Assembly (NCBI GenBank): GCA_012840445.1
Contig: DULI01000008.1
Coordinates: forward strand, 186,001-250,000
From: Clostridiales bacterium
GTDB lineage: Bacteria; Bacillota; Clostridia; Oscillospirales; Acutalibacteraceae
Reading direction: 5' to 3'
Length of the DNA: 64,000 nucleotides
This document shows positions 17,041-25,741 of this stretch, one piece after another. The position numbers were made by a program, and so were the translations under genes. Below the pieces are notes generated by a model, which made no database searches, had not been told where the DNA came from, and saw only the letters and a program-made list of their open reading frames with translations. Position 1 is the first letter of the stretch, and each line of letters opens with the position of its first letter.

Positions 17041-19356
17041 ATGATTAGACTCTGTTCAAAATGTAAAACACGTCCGGCAGTTGTATTCGTGTCGGAAATG
17101 GGTGGCACTTCCACAAAGCCCAAGGGACTTTGTATTATTTGCGCAAAGGAACTGGGTATTAAACCTATAAATGACATGCTTGAAAAAATGAATATTTCCG
17201 ATGAAGACCTCGAGCTTATGAGCGAACAGTTTATGGAATTAATCCCGATGTCTGATTCGGACACCGATAATTCCGATGGCGAAGACGGGGACAGTTTTCA
17301 GCCCGGCGGCGCTGCTACTTTTCCTTTTTTTGGCAGCCTTTTTGGTGTAAACGATGCCTCTAAAAAAAGCGATTCAGAAACAGATAACAGTTCCAAAACC
17401 AAAACCGACAACAAAAAGAAGAAGAACAACACCAAAAAGCGCAGGTTTATTAACCAGTATTGTATAAACCTTACTGCCAGGGCAAAAGAGGGTAAACTGG
17501 ACAGGATTATCGGCAGGGAGGCTGAATTGTATAGAACTATCCAAATTCTATCCCGCCGGTCCAAAAACAACCCCTGTTTGATCGGTGAGCCCGGTGTTGG
17601 CAAAACCGCAATTGCCGAAGGCCTTGGAATTAAAATTGCAAAGGGCGAAGTCCCTGCGAGGTTGCTTGATAAGGAGATTCACCTGCTGGACTTAACCGGA
17701 CTGGTTGCCGGAACCCAGTTCCGTGGCCAATTTGAAAGCCGGATTAAAGGCCTTGTGGAAGAAATAAAGGCCGAGGGCAACATTATTTTGTTTATAGATG
17801 AAATTCACAATCTCGTCGGAGCGGGAGACGCCGAGGGCTCTTTAAGCGCCGGCAACATCTTAAAGCCTTCGCTTTCAAGGGGCGAAATCCAGGTCATTGG
17901 TGCGACTACTTTTAAGGAGTATCGGAAATACATCGAAAAAGACGCAGCTTTGGAAAGGCGTTTCCAGCCGGTCATTATTGAGGAATCTTCAATAGAGGAT
18001 ACCGTTAAGGTCCTTCAGGGAATAAAAAGCTATTACGAGGGCTATCACAATGTCAAGGTACCCGATTCGCTGCTTAAAACTGCGGTTTTGCTGTCCGAGA
18101 GGTATATAAGCGACAGGTTTTTACCCGACAAGGCGATAGATCTGCTAGACGAGGCCTGTTCCTGCGCAAGCCTTCGCAATAAATATATAGATGAGCTTTA
18201 TTTGGTCAACAAACAAATTGCTGATTTAGCTCAGGAAGAGGAAGAGCTAGAATCGGAGGTAGAAAACCCCGATTACGAGCGGCTTGCCATTGTTAAATCT
18301 GAGCTTGCAAAACTCAGGGAAAAGGCAAAGGAACTATATGTTCCTGCCTCGCAAAACGAGGTTACAAAGGATGATCTGGCCAAAGTTATCGAACTTTGGA
18401 CCGGTATTCCTGCCGCTAAGGTTAAAGAAAGCGATCTAGAAAAGCTGGCACATCTTGAACAGGACATTTTAAAGCGCATAATCGGCCAGGACGATGCAGT
18501 TAAAGCCGTTGTAGCCGCAGTACGGCGTTCCAGGGTTCAGATTACAACCCACAGGCGCCCTGCTTCATTTATTTTCGTAGGTCCCACAGGAGTGGGCAAA
18601 ACTGAACTTGTCAAAGTTTTGTCCGAACAGCTTTTTGATACCCCTGAAACCCTGATAAGGCTTGATATGTCCGAATTTATGGAGAAGCATTCGGTTTCCA
18701 GGATAATTGGTGCTCCTCCAGGTTATGTCGGGTATGATGAAGCCGGTCAGCTGACCGAAAAGGTACGGAGAAAACCGTATTCGGTTTTGCTGTTTGACGA
18801 AATTGAAAAAGCCCATCCTGATGTATTGAATATACTGCTTCAGATACTTGACGACGGCCGTATCACTGATGCACAGGGCAGGACTGTCGACTTTACCAAC
18901 ACTATAATTGTGATGACATCTAATGCTGGCAGTGATAGGTCCCAGAATCTGATGGGATTTGCCAAAACAGTTGCTGAATCCTCCAAAGAAAAGGCGCTAA
19001 AGGCCCTTGAAGAATTTCTGAGACCTGAATTCTTGGGCCGCGTGGACGAAATTGTGGTATTTAACCCACTTACCAAGGATGATTTCAAGAAGATAGCAGC
19101 ACTTAATCTTGATAAACTTGTTCCCGTGCTTAAAGAAAAGGGTATTGATTTTACGTATGACAACAAGGTTTGCGAGTTGCTTGCCGAAAAATCCTTCGGA
19201 GGCAAACGCGGCGCAAGGGACCTTCGCAACTGCATCAGGCGTGAGATTGAGGACAGAATTGTTAATCTGCTCATAGACAATTATGATAAAATCATTAACC
19301 AAGTCCATGTAACAGCGGATGATGATTTTATCATAAAAACCAACCTAAACAATTAA
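17041..19356 (+). CDS. ClpE/ClpC-like AAA+ unfoldase with N-terminal zinc finger
   Basis: Two-domain AAA+ chaperone, probably delivering proteins to ClpP. It begins with a four-cysteine zinc motif (CSKCKT at residues 5-10, CIICAK near 37-42), like ClpE and McsA, and lacks the double Clp_N repeat of ClpC/ClpB. A low-complexity acidic-to-basic linker (about 75-135) follows. Domain 1: Walker [14 protein letters not shown], Walker [17 protein letters not shown] short middle region ([17 protein letters not shown]) is UVR/coiled-coil-like. Domain 2: Walker [13 protein letters not shown], Walker [15 protein letters not shown]. The MGF tripeptide in [10 protein letters not shown] sits where Clp ATPases carry their ClpP-docking loop. 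The length of 771 residues fits ClpE. Confidence 0.88.
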   Translation: MIRLCSKCKTRPAVVFVSEMGGTSTKPKGLCIICAKELGIKPINDMLEKMNISDEDLELMSEQFMELIPMSDSDTDNSDGEDGDSFQPGGAATFPFFGSLFGVNDASKKSDSETDNSSKTKTDNKKKKNNTKKRRFINQYCINLTARAKEGKLDRIIGREAELYRTIQILSRRSKNNPCLIGEPGVGKTAIAEGLGIKIAKGEVPARLLDKEIHLLDLTGLVAGTQFRGQFESRIKGLVEEIKAEGNIILFIDEIHNLVGAGDAEGSLSAGNILKPSLSRGEIQVIGATTFKEYRKYIEKDAALERRFQPVIIEESSIEDTVKVLQGIKSYYEGYHNVKVPDSLLKTAVLLSERYISDRFLPDKAIDLLDEACSCASLRNKYIDELYLVNKQIADLAQEEEELESEVENPDYERLAIVKSELAKLREKAKELYVPASQNEVTKDDLAKVIELWTGIPAAKVKESDLEKLAHLEQDILKRIIGQDDAVKAVVAAVRRSRVQITTHRRPASFIFVGPTGVGKTELVKVLSEQLFDTPETLIRLDMSEFMEKHSVSRIIGAPPGYVGYDEAGQLTEKVRRKPYSVLLFDEIEKAHPDVLNILLQILDDGRITDAQGRTVDFTNTIIVMTSNAGSDRSQNLMGFAKTVAESSKEKALKALEEFLRPEFLGRVDEIVVFNPLTKDDFKKIAALNLDKLVPVLKEKGIDFTYDNKVCELLAEKSFGGKRGARDLRNCIRREIEDRIVNLLIDNYDKIINQVHVTADDDFIIKTNLNN

Positions 19357-19365
19357 ATTTTGTAC

Positions 19366-19394
19366 TTGACGAAAGGGATAGTTTGTGCTAAAAT
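19366..19394 (+). promoter_or_regulatory. Promoter of the tRNA-Gly gene
   Basis: TTGACG (19366-19371) and TAAAAT (19389-19394) with a 17-base spacer, 18 bases before the tRNA. Confidence 0.75.
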
Positions 19395-19412
19395 ATTCTC
19401 CGTCGTCAAGAA

Positions 19413-19486
19413 GCGGGTGTAATTCAATGGTAGAATACCAGCCTTCCAAGCTGGCTGCGTGGGTTCGATTCCCATCACCCGCTCCA
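19413..19486 (+). tRNA. tRNA-Gly (anticodon TCC)
   Basis: The acceptor stem is GCGGGTG (19413-19419) with CACCCGC (19476-19482). The anticodon stem is CCAGC/GCTGG, and the loop CTTCCAA places TCC at 19445-19447. The T-loop is GGTTCGATTCC. CCA is encoded at 19484-19486. All arms pair cleanly. Confidence 0.97.
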
Positions 19487-19492
19487 CATACT

Positions 19493-19530
19493 CCCTATAG
19501 TCCCTTTATAGGGAATATAGGGCGTTTTTT
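19493..19530 (+). terminator. Terminator between the tRNA genes
   Basis: The outer stem is CCCTATA (19493-19499) with TATAGGG (19516-19522), and the inner stem TCCC/GGGA. It is followed by CG and six T. It separates the Gly and Arg tRNAs, so the second probably has its own promoter in the AT-rich gap. Confidence 0.85.
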
Positions 19531-19544
19531 CTAATATAATATTT

Positions 19545-19621
19545 GCGCCTGTAGCTCAGTAGGATAGAGCATCTGCCTTCTAAGCAGAGGGTCAGGGGTT
19601 CGAATCCCTTCAGGCGTGCCA
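19545..19621 (+). tRNA. tRNA-Arg (anticodon TCT)
   Basis: The acceptor is GCGCCTG (19545-19551) with CAGGCGT (19611-19617), first pair G-U. The anticodon stem is TCTGC/GCAGA, and the loop CTTCTAA places TCT at 19579-19581. The T-loop is GGTTCGAATCC. CCA is encoded at 19619-19621. Confidence 0.97.
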
Positions 19622-19623
19622 AG

Positions 19624-19661
19624 CAAAGAGGAAGGTAATGACCTTTTCTCTTTGTTTTTTT
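19624..19661 (+). terminator. Terminator after tRNA-Arg
   Basis: CAAAGAG (19624-19630) pairs with CTCTTTG (19648-19654), with inner AAGGT/ACCTT pairs, followed by seven T. It ends the tRNA unit just before typA. Confidence 0.88.
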
Positions 19662-19692
19662 GTATAAATTTCATATCAAAGGGAAGTATTTT

Positions 19693-21513
19693 ATGCAATC
19701 AGCAGACAAGATTAGAAATATTGCCATAATTGCCCATGTTGACCATGGCAAAACCACCCTTGTGGACCAGCTTTTAAAGCAGAGCGGTACTTTCCGCCCA
19801 AATGAACAGGTCGCAGAAAGGGTAATGGACTCTTTTGATTTAGAACGCGAAAGAGGCATAACCATACTTTCAAAAAATACCAGTGTTATGTATAATGGAA
19901 TAAAAATAAATATTGTTGACACGCCGGGCCACGCCGACTTTGGCGGCGAGGTGGAGCGCATTATGCAGATGGTTGACGGTGTGCTGCTTTTAGTTGACGC
20001 TTTTGAGGGCTGTATGCCCCAAACCCGCTTTGTCCTAAAAAAAGCACTGGATTTGGGCAAAAAACCGGTTGTTGTTGTCAACAAAATTGACCGTCCGGCT
20101 GCCCGCCCGGAAGAGGTAGTTGACCAAGTTCTTGACTTATTCATTGATCTTGGTGCAGACGAGGAACAGCTTGAGTTCCCTGTCGTTTATACTTCCGCCC
20201 GCGAAGGTTACGCAAGCCTTAACCCTAATGAGAGGGGAACAAACCTTCAGCCCCTTTTTGAGACAATTATTAATGAAATCAAACCTCCCCAAGGAGACCC
20301 TCATGGCCCGCTTCAGATACTTTTTTCAAACATTGAGTATGATGAGTATGTCGGACGCATTGGTGTGGGCAGGGTAGTGCGAGGTTCTGTTAAGTCCGGG
20401 CAGAATGTGGTGTTGTGCCGTCAGGACGGCAGCAATGAAACCGTGAAGATTTCCAAGCTTTATGTATATGAAGGTTTAAAGCGAAAGGAAACCCAATCTG
20501 CATGTCTTGGCGAAATAGTATTGGTATCCGGCATTGAGGGTATTAATATAGGTGAGACTGTTTGTGACCCTGAATGTATCGAGCCTCTGCCATTTGTAAA
20601 AATAGATGAGCCTACAATTTCTATGAATTTTATGGTTAATGATTCACCGTTTGCTGGCAAAGAAGGAAAGTTTGTCACCTCAAGAAACCTTAGGGACCGG
20701 CTTTTTAAGGAAATGGAGACCAATGTAAGTTTGAAAGTAGAGGAAACGGATTCTACCGATACCTTCAAAGTATCTGGTAGGGGCGAGCTGCACCTGTCAA
20801 TCCTGATAGAAACCATGCGCAGGCAGGGTTATGAGTTTCAAGTATCTCCTCCCGCAGTTATATATAAAAAGGATGGCGGCGACTTACTTGAGCCCATAGA
20901 ACTTTTAATAATTGAAGTACCTGACGAATATGTCGGTGCGGTGATGGAAAAGCTTGGCACACGCAGGGCAGAGCTTAAAGATATGTATTCGAGGGGGAAC
21001 GGAACTTCCCACCTGGAGTTCTTAATTCCAACAAGGGGGCTTATTGGTTACCGCTCACAGTTTTTGAATGATACCAATGGTTACGGTATTATGAACCACG
21101 TCTTTAGCGGTTATGAGCCATACAAGGGCGATATTCCGCAGCGTACAACCGGTTCCATTATTGCCTATGAGAGCGGCGAGACAACAGCTTACGGGCTGTA
21201 TAATGCTCAAAACCGCGGTCGGCTGTTTGTCGGGCCCGGTGTCCCGGTTTATGAAGGGATGATTGTCGGAGAAAATCCCAAAAATGAGGATATCGTATGC
21301 AATGTCTGCAAAAAGAAGCATGTTACTAATATGCGCGCTGCAGGCTCAGACGATGCGTTAAGGCTTACTCCGCCCACGATATTCAGCCTTGAGCAGGCTC
21401 TCGAATTCATAAAAAATGACGAGCTTGTTGAAATCACCCCGAAATCAATAAGGCTTAGAAAGAGAATCCTAAACAAAGAACTCAGACTAAAACAGGCAAA
21501 TAAAAAGGATTAA
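19693..21513 (+). CDS. typA: Translational GTPase TypA/BipA
   Basis: Ribosome-associated GTPase related to EF-G, involved in ribosome assembly and stress adaptation. G1 is IAHVDHGKTTLVDQLL, G3 VDTPGHADFGGE and G4 VVNKIDRP, with the EF-G switch ERERGITI. It carries domains II, III and V and the BipA-specific C-terminal domain (GPGVPVYEGMIVGENPKN). I chose the ATG at 19693, preceded by AAAGGGAAG; longer in-frame starts would extend back into the upstream terminator. The protein is about 606 residues, normal for the family. Confidence 0.96.
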   Translation: MQSADKIRNIAIIAHVDHGKTTLVDQLLKQSGTFRPNEQVAERVMDSFDLERERGITILSKNTSVMYNGIKINIVDTPGHADFGGEVERIMQMVDGVLLLVDAFEGCMPQTRFVLKKALDLGKKPVVVVNKIDRPAARPEEVVDQVLDLFIDLGADEEQLEFPVVYTSAREGYASLNPNERGTNLQPLFETIINEIKPPQGDPHGPLQILFSNIEYDEYVGRIGVGRVVRGSVKSGQNVVLCRQDGSNETVKISKLYVYEGLKRKETQSACLGEIVLVSGIEGINIGETVCDPECIEPLPFVKIDEPTISMNFMVNDSPFAGKEGKFVTSRNLRDRLFKEMETNVSLKVEETDSTDTFKVSGRGELHLSILIETMRRQGYEFQVSPPAVIYKKDGGDLLEPIELLIIEVPDEYVGAVMEKLGTRRAELKDMYSRGNGTSHLEFLIPTRGLIGYRSQFLNDTNGYGIMNHVFSGYEPYKGDIPQRTTGSIIAYESGETTAYGLYNAQNRGRLFVGPGVPVYEGMIVGENPKNEDIVCNVCKKKHVTNMRAAGSDDALRLTPPTIFSLEQALEFIKNDELVEITPKSIRLRKRILNKELRLKQANKKD

Positions 21514-21537
21514 AATTATTCCTGAGAGGGTAATAAT

Positions 21538-22338
21538 ATGATTATAGATTTTCACACCCATATTTTCCCGGAAAAACTGGTAGACAGGGCTATGCAGGTT
21601 TTAATAAAAAACGGGGGAAACATTGTACCCCAGGCAAAAGCAACCCAGTCTGGGCTTCTTGGTTACATGGATACACATAATATAGACCGTTCCGTAGTGC
21701 TTAATATTGCAACTAATGCAAAACAGCAGACAAATGTAAACAATTTTGCGGCAGAAATCAACAGCGAGCGCATTATTGCATTTGGTTCGGTATATCCAAA
21801 AGCTGAGAATGCCATTGACGAACTGTATCGGATTAAAGAACTGGGGCTTAAAGGCATTAAGCTTCACCCTGACTACCAGGAGTTTTATGTCGATGACCCT
21901 GCAATGGCCAAAATATATGAAACTGCCGTAGCGCTTGGGTTAATAGTGGTGTTTCATTCGGGTGTGGATGTAGAATACTATGAGCCTGTACACTGTACTC
22001 CTAAACGGCTTGCTGACGCACTTGAGGCTTTTAAAGGCGGTACGGTAGTCGCTGCGCATTTTGGGGGATATCTGCAGTTGTATGAAGTCGAAGAGCATCT
22101 GGTAGGAAAATCTGTGTATTTCGATACATCCTTTTCCTATTCTCGGGTGCCAAGGCTTCATGCAAAAAAGATTATACTAAATCACGGTGCTGATAAAATC
22201 TTGTTTGGCAGCGATATGCCTTGGAGCGGCACACATCTTGAAAAACTGTTTATTGAAAGTATGGATCTTGACCCTGCAGACTTTGACGCTATAATGTATA
22301 AAAATGCTGCACGTTTATTAAATCTACATATAAACTAA
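21538..22338 (+). CDS. Metal-dependent amidohydrolase (amidohydrolase_2 type)
   Basis: TIM-barrel hydrolase or decarboxylase-like enzyme of the amidohydrolase superfamily; the substrate is unknown. Metal-ligand motifs in order are DFHTHIFPEK (residues 4-13), KLHPDYQEF, VVFHSGVDVEY, AAHFGGYL and the terminal aspartate in LFGSDMPWSGT. The length of 266 residues is typical. It follows typA by 24 bases and precedes the exonuclease by 16, so the three may be cotranscribed. Confidence 0.82.
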   Translation: MIIDFHTHIFPEKLVDRAMQVLIKNGGNIVPQAKATQSGLLGYMDTHNIDRSVVLNIATNAKQQTNVNNFAAEINSERIIAFGSVYPKAENAIDELYRIKELGLKGIKLHPDYQEFYVDDPAMAKIYETAVALGLIVVFHSGVDVEYYEPVHCTPKRLADALEAFKGGTVVAAHFGGYLQLYEVEEHLVGKSVYFDTSFSYSRVPRLHAKKIILNHGADKILFGSDMPWSGTHLEKLFIESMDLDPADFDAIMYKNAARLLNLHIN

Positions 22339-22354
22339 TAATTAGGGCTGTTAT

Positions 22355-23221
22355 ATGAATTATATTTTTCTTGACCTTGAATGGAACAACGCTTTTAGCA
22401 GGAAACATAAAAAGTTTATAAATGAAATTATTGAGATTGGCGCTGTGAAGCTTGATGAAAGCCTGAATGAGATAGACAGTTTTAGCATTTTGATAAGTTC
22501 TCAGCTTACCAAAAAGCTGCGCGGGCACTTTAAAAAGCTGACAAACATATCCAACGAGGAAATGAATGCGGGTGTTAGTTTTAAGCAGGCAATAGACGAA
22601 TATGCTAAATGGGCAAATGCTGCTGATTCAATTACCTTTACATGGAGCAATTCAGATATTTATGCGTTGCTTGATAATTTGTCGCTATTTTTGGGAATTA
22701 ATAAGATTCCGTTTATTGATAAATATGTAGACTTGCAAAAATATGTACAGGCAGATTTAAAACTTAACGGATTTGATAGTTCCAATCAGCTATCCCTTTT
22801 AAAGGCTGCCGAGATTTTCGGGCTGACGGTGGAAGACTTTGAGCTGCACCGCGCCAAGGACGACAGCCGCATATGCGCCGAGTTGTTCAGGCTTACCTTT
22901 GATAAAGACCGTCTTGTAGGTTTTATTGAGGATACGAACAAGCCCGATTATTACGAAAGACTAATTTTTAAACCGTATATTATCAGCAATATTAAAAGCC
23001 CGTACATTAATAAAAGCCAGCTTAAAGTCAAATGCGACACCTGTGGGCAGTTTGCAAGGCGCAAATCAAAGTTTATTTTTAAAAATCACAGTTTTTATGC
23101 TTTTTTCAGTTGTGGTCACTGTAAAAAGGATTTTGTAGCCTTTTTGACCTTTAAAAAACATTATGACCATGTAACGCGTAAAGTTGAACTAAGACCGGTG
23201 GCAAAAAGCATTAAACAGTAA
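22355..23221 (+). CDS. DEDDh 3'-5' exonuclease with C-terminal zinc ribbon
   Basis: Exonuclease of the RNase T/DnaQ superfamily. Exo I is FLDLEWNNAF (D7, E9). Exo II is likely TFTWSNSDIYALLDNL, with the aspartate of SNSD. Exo III is HRAKDDSRICAELF with the DEDDh histidine. After about residue 220 a zinc-ribbon-like tail has CDTCG and CGHCKKD. KapD-like proteins share the nuclease part; the zinc tail is seen in Clostridial versions. Whether it acts on RNA or DNA is not evident. The length is 288 residues. Confidence 0.82.
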   Translation: MNYIFLDLEWNNAFSRKHKKFINEIIEIGAVKLDESLNEIDSFSILISSQLTKKLRGHFKKLTNISNEEMNAGVSFKQAIDEYAKWANAADSITFTWSNSDIYALLDNLSLFLGINKIPFIDKYVDLQKYVQADLKLNGFDSSNQLSLLKAAEIFGLTVEDFELHRAKDDSRICAELFRLTFDKDRLVGFIEDTNKPDYYERLIFKPYIISNIKSPYINKSQLKVKCDTCGQFARRKSKFIFKNHSFYAFFSCGHCKKDFVAFLTFKKHYDHVTRKVELRPVAKSIKQ

Positions 23222-23232
23222 TACTTAAAACT

Positions 23233-23276
23233 CACTCCGCTTATATCTTAAATAAGATAATAAGTGGAGTGATTTT
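23233..23276 (+). promoter_or_regulatory. Long hairpin that buries the symporter ribosome site (also terminator-like)
   Basis: CACTCC (23233-23238) pairs with GGAGTG (23266-23271), and the stem continues through CTTAT/ATAAG and TCTTA/TAAGA with one bulge, about 17 pairs in all. ATTTTT follows. GGAGTG is the Shine-Dalgarno sequence of the symporter gene that starts at 23278. The element can end the upstream transcript or block translation of the downstream gene. Confidence 0.7.
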
Positions 23277-23277
23277 T

Positions 23278-24690
23278 ATGTTTGAAAAAATTCAAGATGT
23301 AATTGAACAAATTACGGCAGCAGTTTGGGGACCGCCAATGGTTGCAATGCTAATATTTGTCGGCGGGTTTTATACGTTTAAAACCAGGTTTTTTCAGTTT
23401 GTCTATTTAAAAGACATCTTCCGCAAAACATTCGGGCAGCTGTTTGCCAATAGCTCAGGAAACAAGAGTCTTAATGCCTTTAAAGCCATGTCGCTGGCTC
23501 TGGGAGGGACGATTGGCATAGGTAATATCGCCGGTGTATCCACTGCAATAATGCTTGCAGGGCCCGGGGCAGTATTCTGGATGTGGGTTTCTGGCTTTAT
23601 TGGCATGATAACCAAGTTTGCGGAGGTTTGCCTTGCTGTAAAATATAAAAGCATAGATAAAAAAGGGAACCCCTACGGTGGACCGATGGTATATATAATC
23701 AAAGGATTGGGGCATAAATTTAAACCATTGTCTGTAATTTTTTCTGTAATGTGCGTACTGGCATCATTTGGAATTGGAAACCTTACACAGGCTAATTCGG
23801 TGGCAATTTCTGCATATACGGCGTTTGGAATACCAAGGCTGATAACTGGGATTGCACTTGCAGTGCTTGTTTTGCTTGTAATATGCGGTTCTTTTAAGAA
23901 AATATCAAGTTTTACCGGCGTTTTTGTGCCGTTGATGTCATTGTTATACATTTTAGGAGGATTGTCGGTGGTAATTTTTAATATTCAACGGCTGCCTGCT
24001 GCAGTTATAAGTATTTTTTCTGGCGCTCTCGGGCTTAGACAAGCAGCCGGAGGAATTGGAGGATACGCAATTTCAAATGCAATTAGGGTTGGAATTAGCC
24101 GAGGAATCTTTACCCATGAATCTGGTATGGGAAGCTCACCGATTGCACATGCATCCGCTGATGGAGCAGATCCGGTAATTCAGGGCATGTGGGGAATAGT
24201 GGAGGTTTTCATTGACACGATAATCGTCTGTACTGTCACGGCTTTGGCAGTATTATGTTCGAAAACCTATACATCCGGTGAATCATTAATTGGAATTTCG
24301 CTCACATCGGCTGTATTCTCTGAAGTTTTTAATACTTTTGGAAGCAAATTGATTGCAATTTGCGTCGCGCTTTTTGCCTTTGCCTCGATTGTAGGTTGGT
24401 CACATTACGGGCAAACGGCGCTTGATTATTTAACCTGTCAAAACATATTTTTTAAATACGCATTCAGAATGCTATTTTTTGCCTTAATTATTATTGGCTC
24501 AATTTCCGGAAACACTATTGTCTGGAATTTGGCAGATATTTTCAACGGGTTTATGGCTATTCCTAACATATTGGCCTTAAGCCTTTTGTATCCTTCGGTT
24601 CTTGAGGAGTTGAATTATTATAAAATCAACGCCTCAAAACGCCTTAATAAATATACAGGCGTAAGCCGGAAATTACGCAAACCAGCTTAA
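23278..24690 (+). CDS. Sodium:alanine symporter family (AGCS) transporter
   Basis: Membrane carrier importing alanine or glycine with sodium. Family signatures are LALGGTIGIGNIAGVSTAI and HESGMGSSPIAHASA; PMVYIIKGLG is also conserved. About eleven hydrophobic segments are spread along the 471 residues. The ATG at 23278 is used with GGAGTGAT just before it; the GTG at 23269 lies inside that ribosome site. Alanine uptake would fit cell-wall synthesis or spore germination, but that is inference. Confidence 0.92.
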   Translation: MFEKIQDVIEQITAAVWGPPMVAMLIFVGGFYTFKTRFFQFVYLKDIFRKTFGQLFANSSGNKSLNAFKAMSLALGGTIGIGNIAGVSTAIMLAGPGAVFWMWVSGFIGMITKFAEVCLAVKYKSIDKKGNPYGGPMVYIIKGLGHKFKPLSVIFSVMCVLASFGIGNLTQANSVAISAYTAFGIPRLITGIALAVLVLLVICGSFKKISSFTGVFVPLMSLLYILGGLSVVIFNIQRLPAAVISIFSGALGLRQAAGGIGGYAISNAIRVGISRGIFTHESGMGSSPIAHASADGADPVIQGMWGIVEVFIDTIIVCTVTALAVLCSKTYTSGESLIGISLTSAVFSEVFNTFGSKLIAICVALFAFASIVGWSHYGQTALDYLTCQNIFFKYAFRMLFFALIIIGSISGNTIVWNLADIFNGFMAIPNILALSLLYPSVLEELNYYKINASKRLNKYTGVSRKLRKPA

Positions 24691-24779
24691 AAAATAAAAT
24701 TTGTTTTGCGGTTTTTTTACATATTATAATTCATAAAATCCCCCTTATTTCAAACAATAGTATTAAAGGGGGAGCGCAA

Positions 24780-25730
24780 ATGAGAAAATATGTAATACTT
24801 TTTGTACTTACCGTAATTGGAATCACTATTTCTTTGCATATACCAAACTTTGCAAAGCTTACTGCGCAAAAAACGGGCGTTGTGTCAACATTCAGGCGGG
24901 ATATTAAATCAACGGTTATGGCAACCGGTAAAATCGAATATACCGAAAGTACCGAGGTAAAAAGCAGCTACCCATTGGTACCTGAGAAAATATATGTTTC
25001 TGAAGGAGATTATGTAAAAAAAGGCGATATACTGTTTTCGGTGGACAGATCAGCTGTATCTGATCAAATTTCTAGCATGAAACTTGCCGCCGCGATGGCC
25101 GGCAGCAAATACAGCGATGTTGATATAAATCTTAATGCTATCCCCGAAAGAATAACATCCCCCGTAGACGGGATCGTGACCAGCATAAATGCAACAGAAA
25201 ATCAGCTTATATTGCCAGACAAAACTACTGTTACAATTTCAAATGGAAACGGACTTCAGGTCAGGGCAATGTTAAGCGAAAATATAATTTCATCCGTCAA
25301 AATTGGTCAGCACGTTGAAATTACCGGGAACGGTTTTAGGGGCAAGACATACAGCGGTAAGGTGGCATATTTGGCAAACGAAGCCAAGGAGGTATTAAAC
25401 GGCACAACTTATGAAACGGTAGTCGAAGGAATAATTAGTATAGACAATCCTGATTCAAATCTTAAGCCGGGATACACCGCAAAAGTTTCGATTGTGGTGG
25501 AGGAACAGGATGATGTTCTGCTTATTCCATATGAGGCACTGGCACAGGACCAAAACAATGCTAAATATGTATATAAAATAATTGGGGATTGGGCCAAAAA
25601 AACTTTGATTTCCACAGGCCCAGAAACCGAATACGGTATTGTGGTGAAAAGCGGAATAAAAGAAGGAGAACAGCTTGTGGTTAACCCACAATCCCTCAGA
25701 GGCGATTGTGTCAGAATTGTAAAGCAATAG
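24780..25730 (+). CDS. HlyD/MacA-like membrane fusion (adaptor) protein
   Basis: Extracytoplasmic adaptor subunit of a MacAB-like export system. An N-terminal membrane anchor (residues 5-20) is followed by VSTFRRDIKSTVMATGKIE, the usual opening of these adaptors. A lipoyl-like domain (YVSEGDYVKKGDILFSVD, and ITSPVDGIVTSINATENQ) comes next. The coiled-coil hairpin between the two halves is very short, as in Gram-positive members. The beta-barrel part and C-terminal PYEALAQDQNNAKYVYKI follow. A strong GGGGGAG precedes the ATG. It lies 11 bases before the permease gene. Confidence 0.88.
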   Translation: MRKYVILFVLTVIGITISLHIPNFAKLTAQKTGVVSTFRRDIKSTVMATGKIEYTESTEVKSSYPLVPEKIYVSEGDYVKKGDILFSVDRSAVSDQISSMKLAAAMAGSKYSDVDINLNAIPERITSPVDGIVTSINATENQLILPDKTTVTISNGNGLQVRAMLSENIISSVKIGQHVEITGNGFRGKTYSGKVAYLANEAKEVLNGTTYETVVEGIISIDNPDSNLKPGYTAKVSIVVEEQDDVLLIPYEALAQDQNNAKYVYKIIGDWAKKTLISTGPETEYGIVVKSGIKEGEQLVVNPQSLRGDCVRIVKQ

Positions 25731-25741
25731 GGAAGAAGGTT

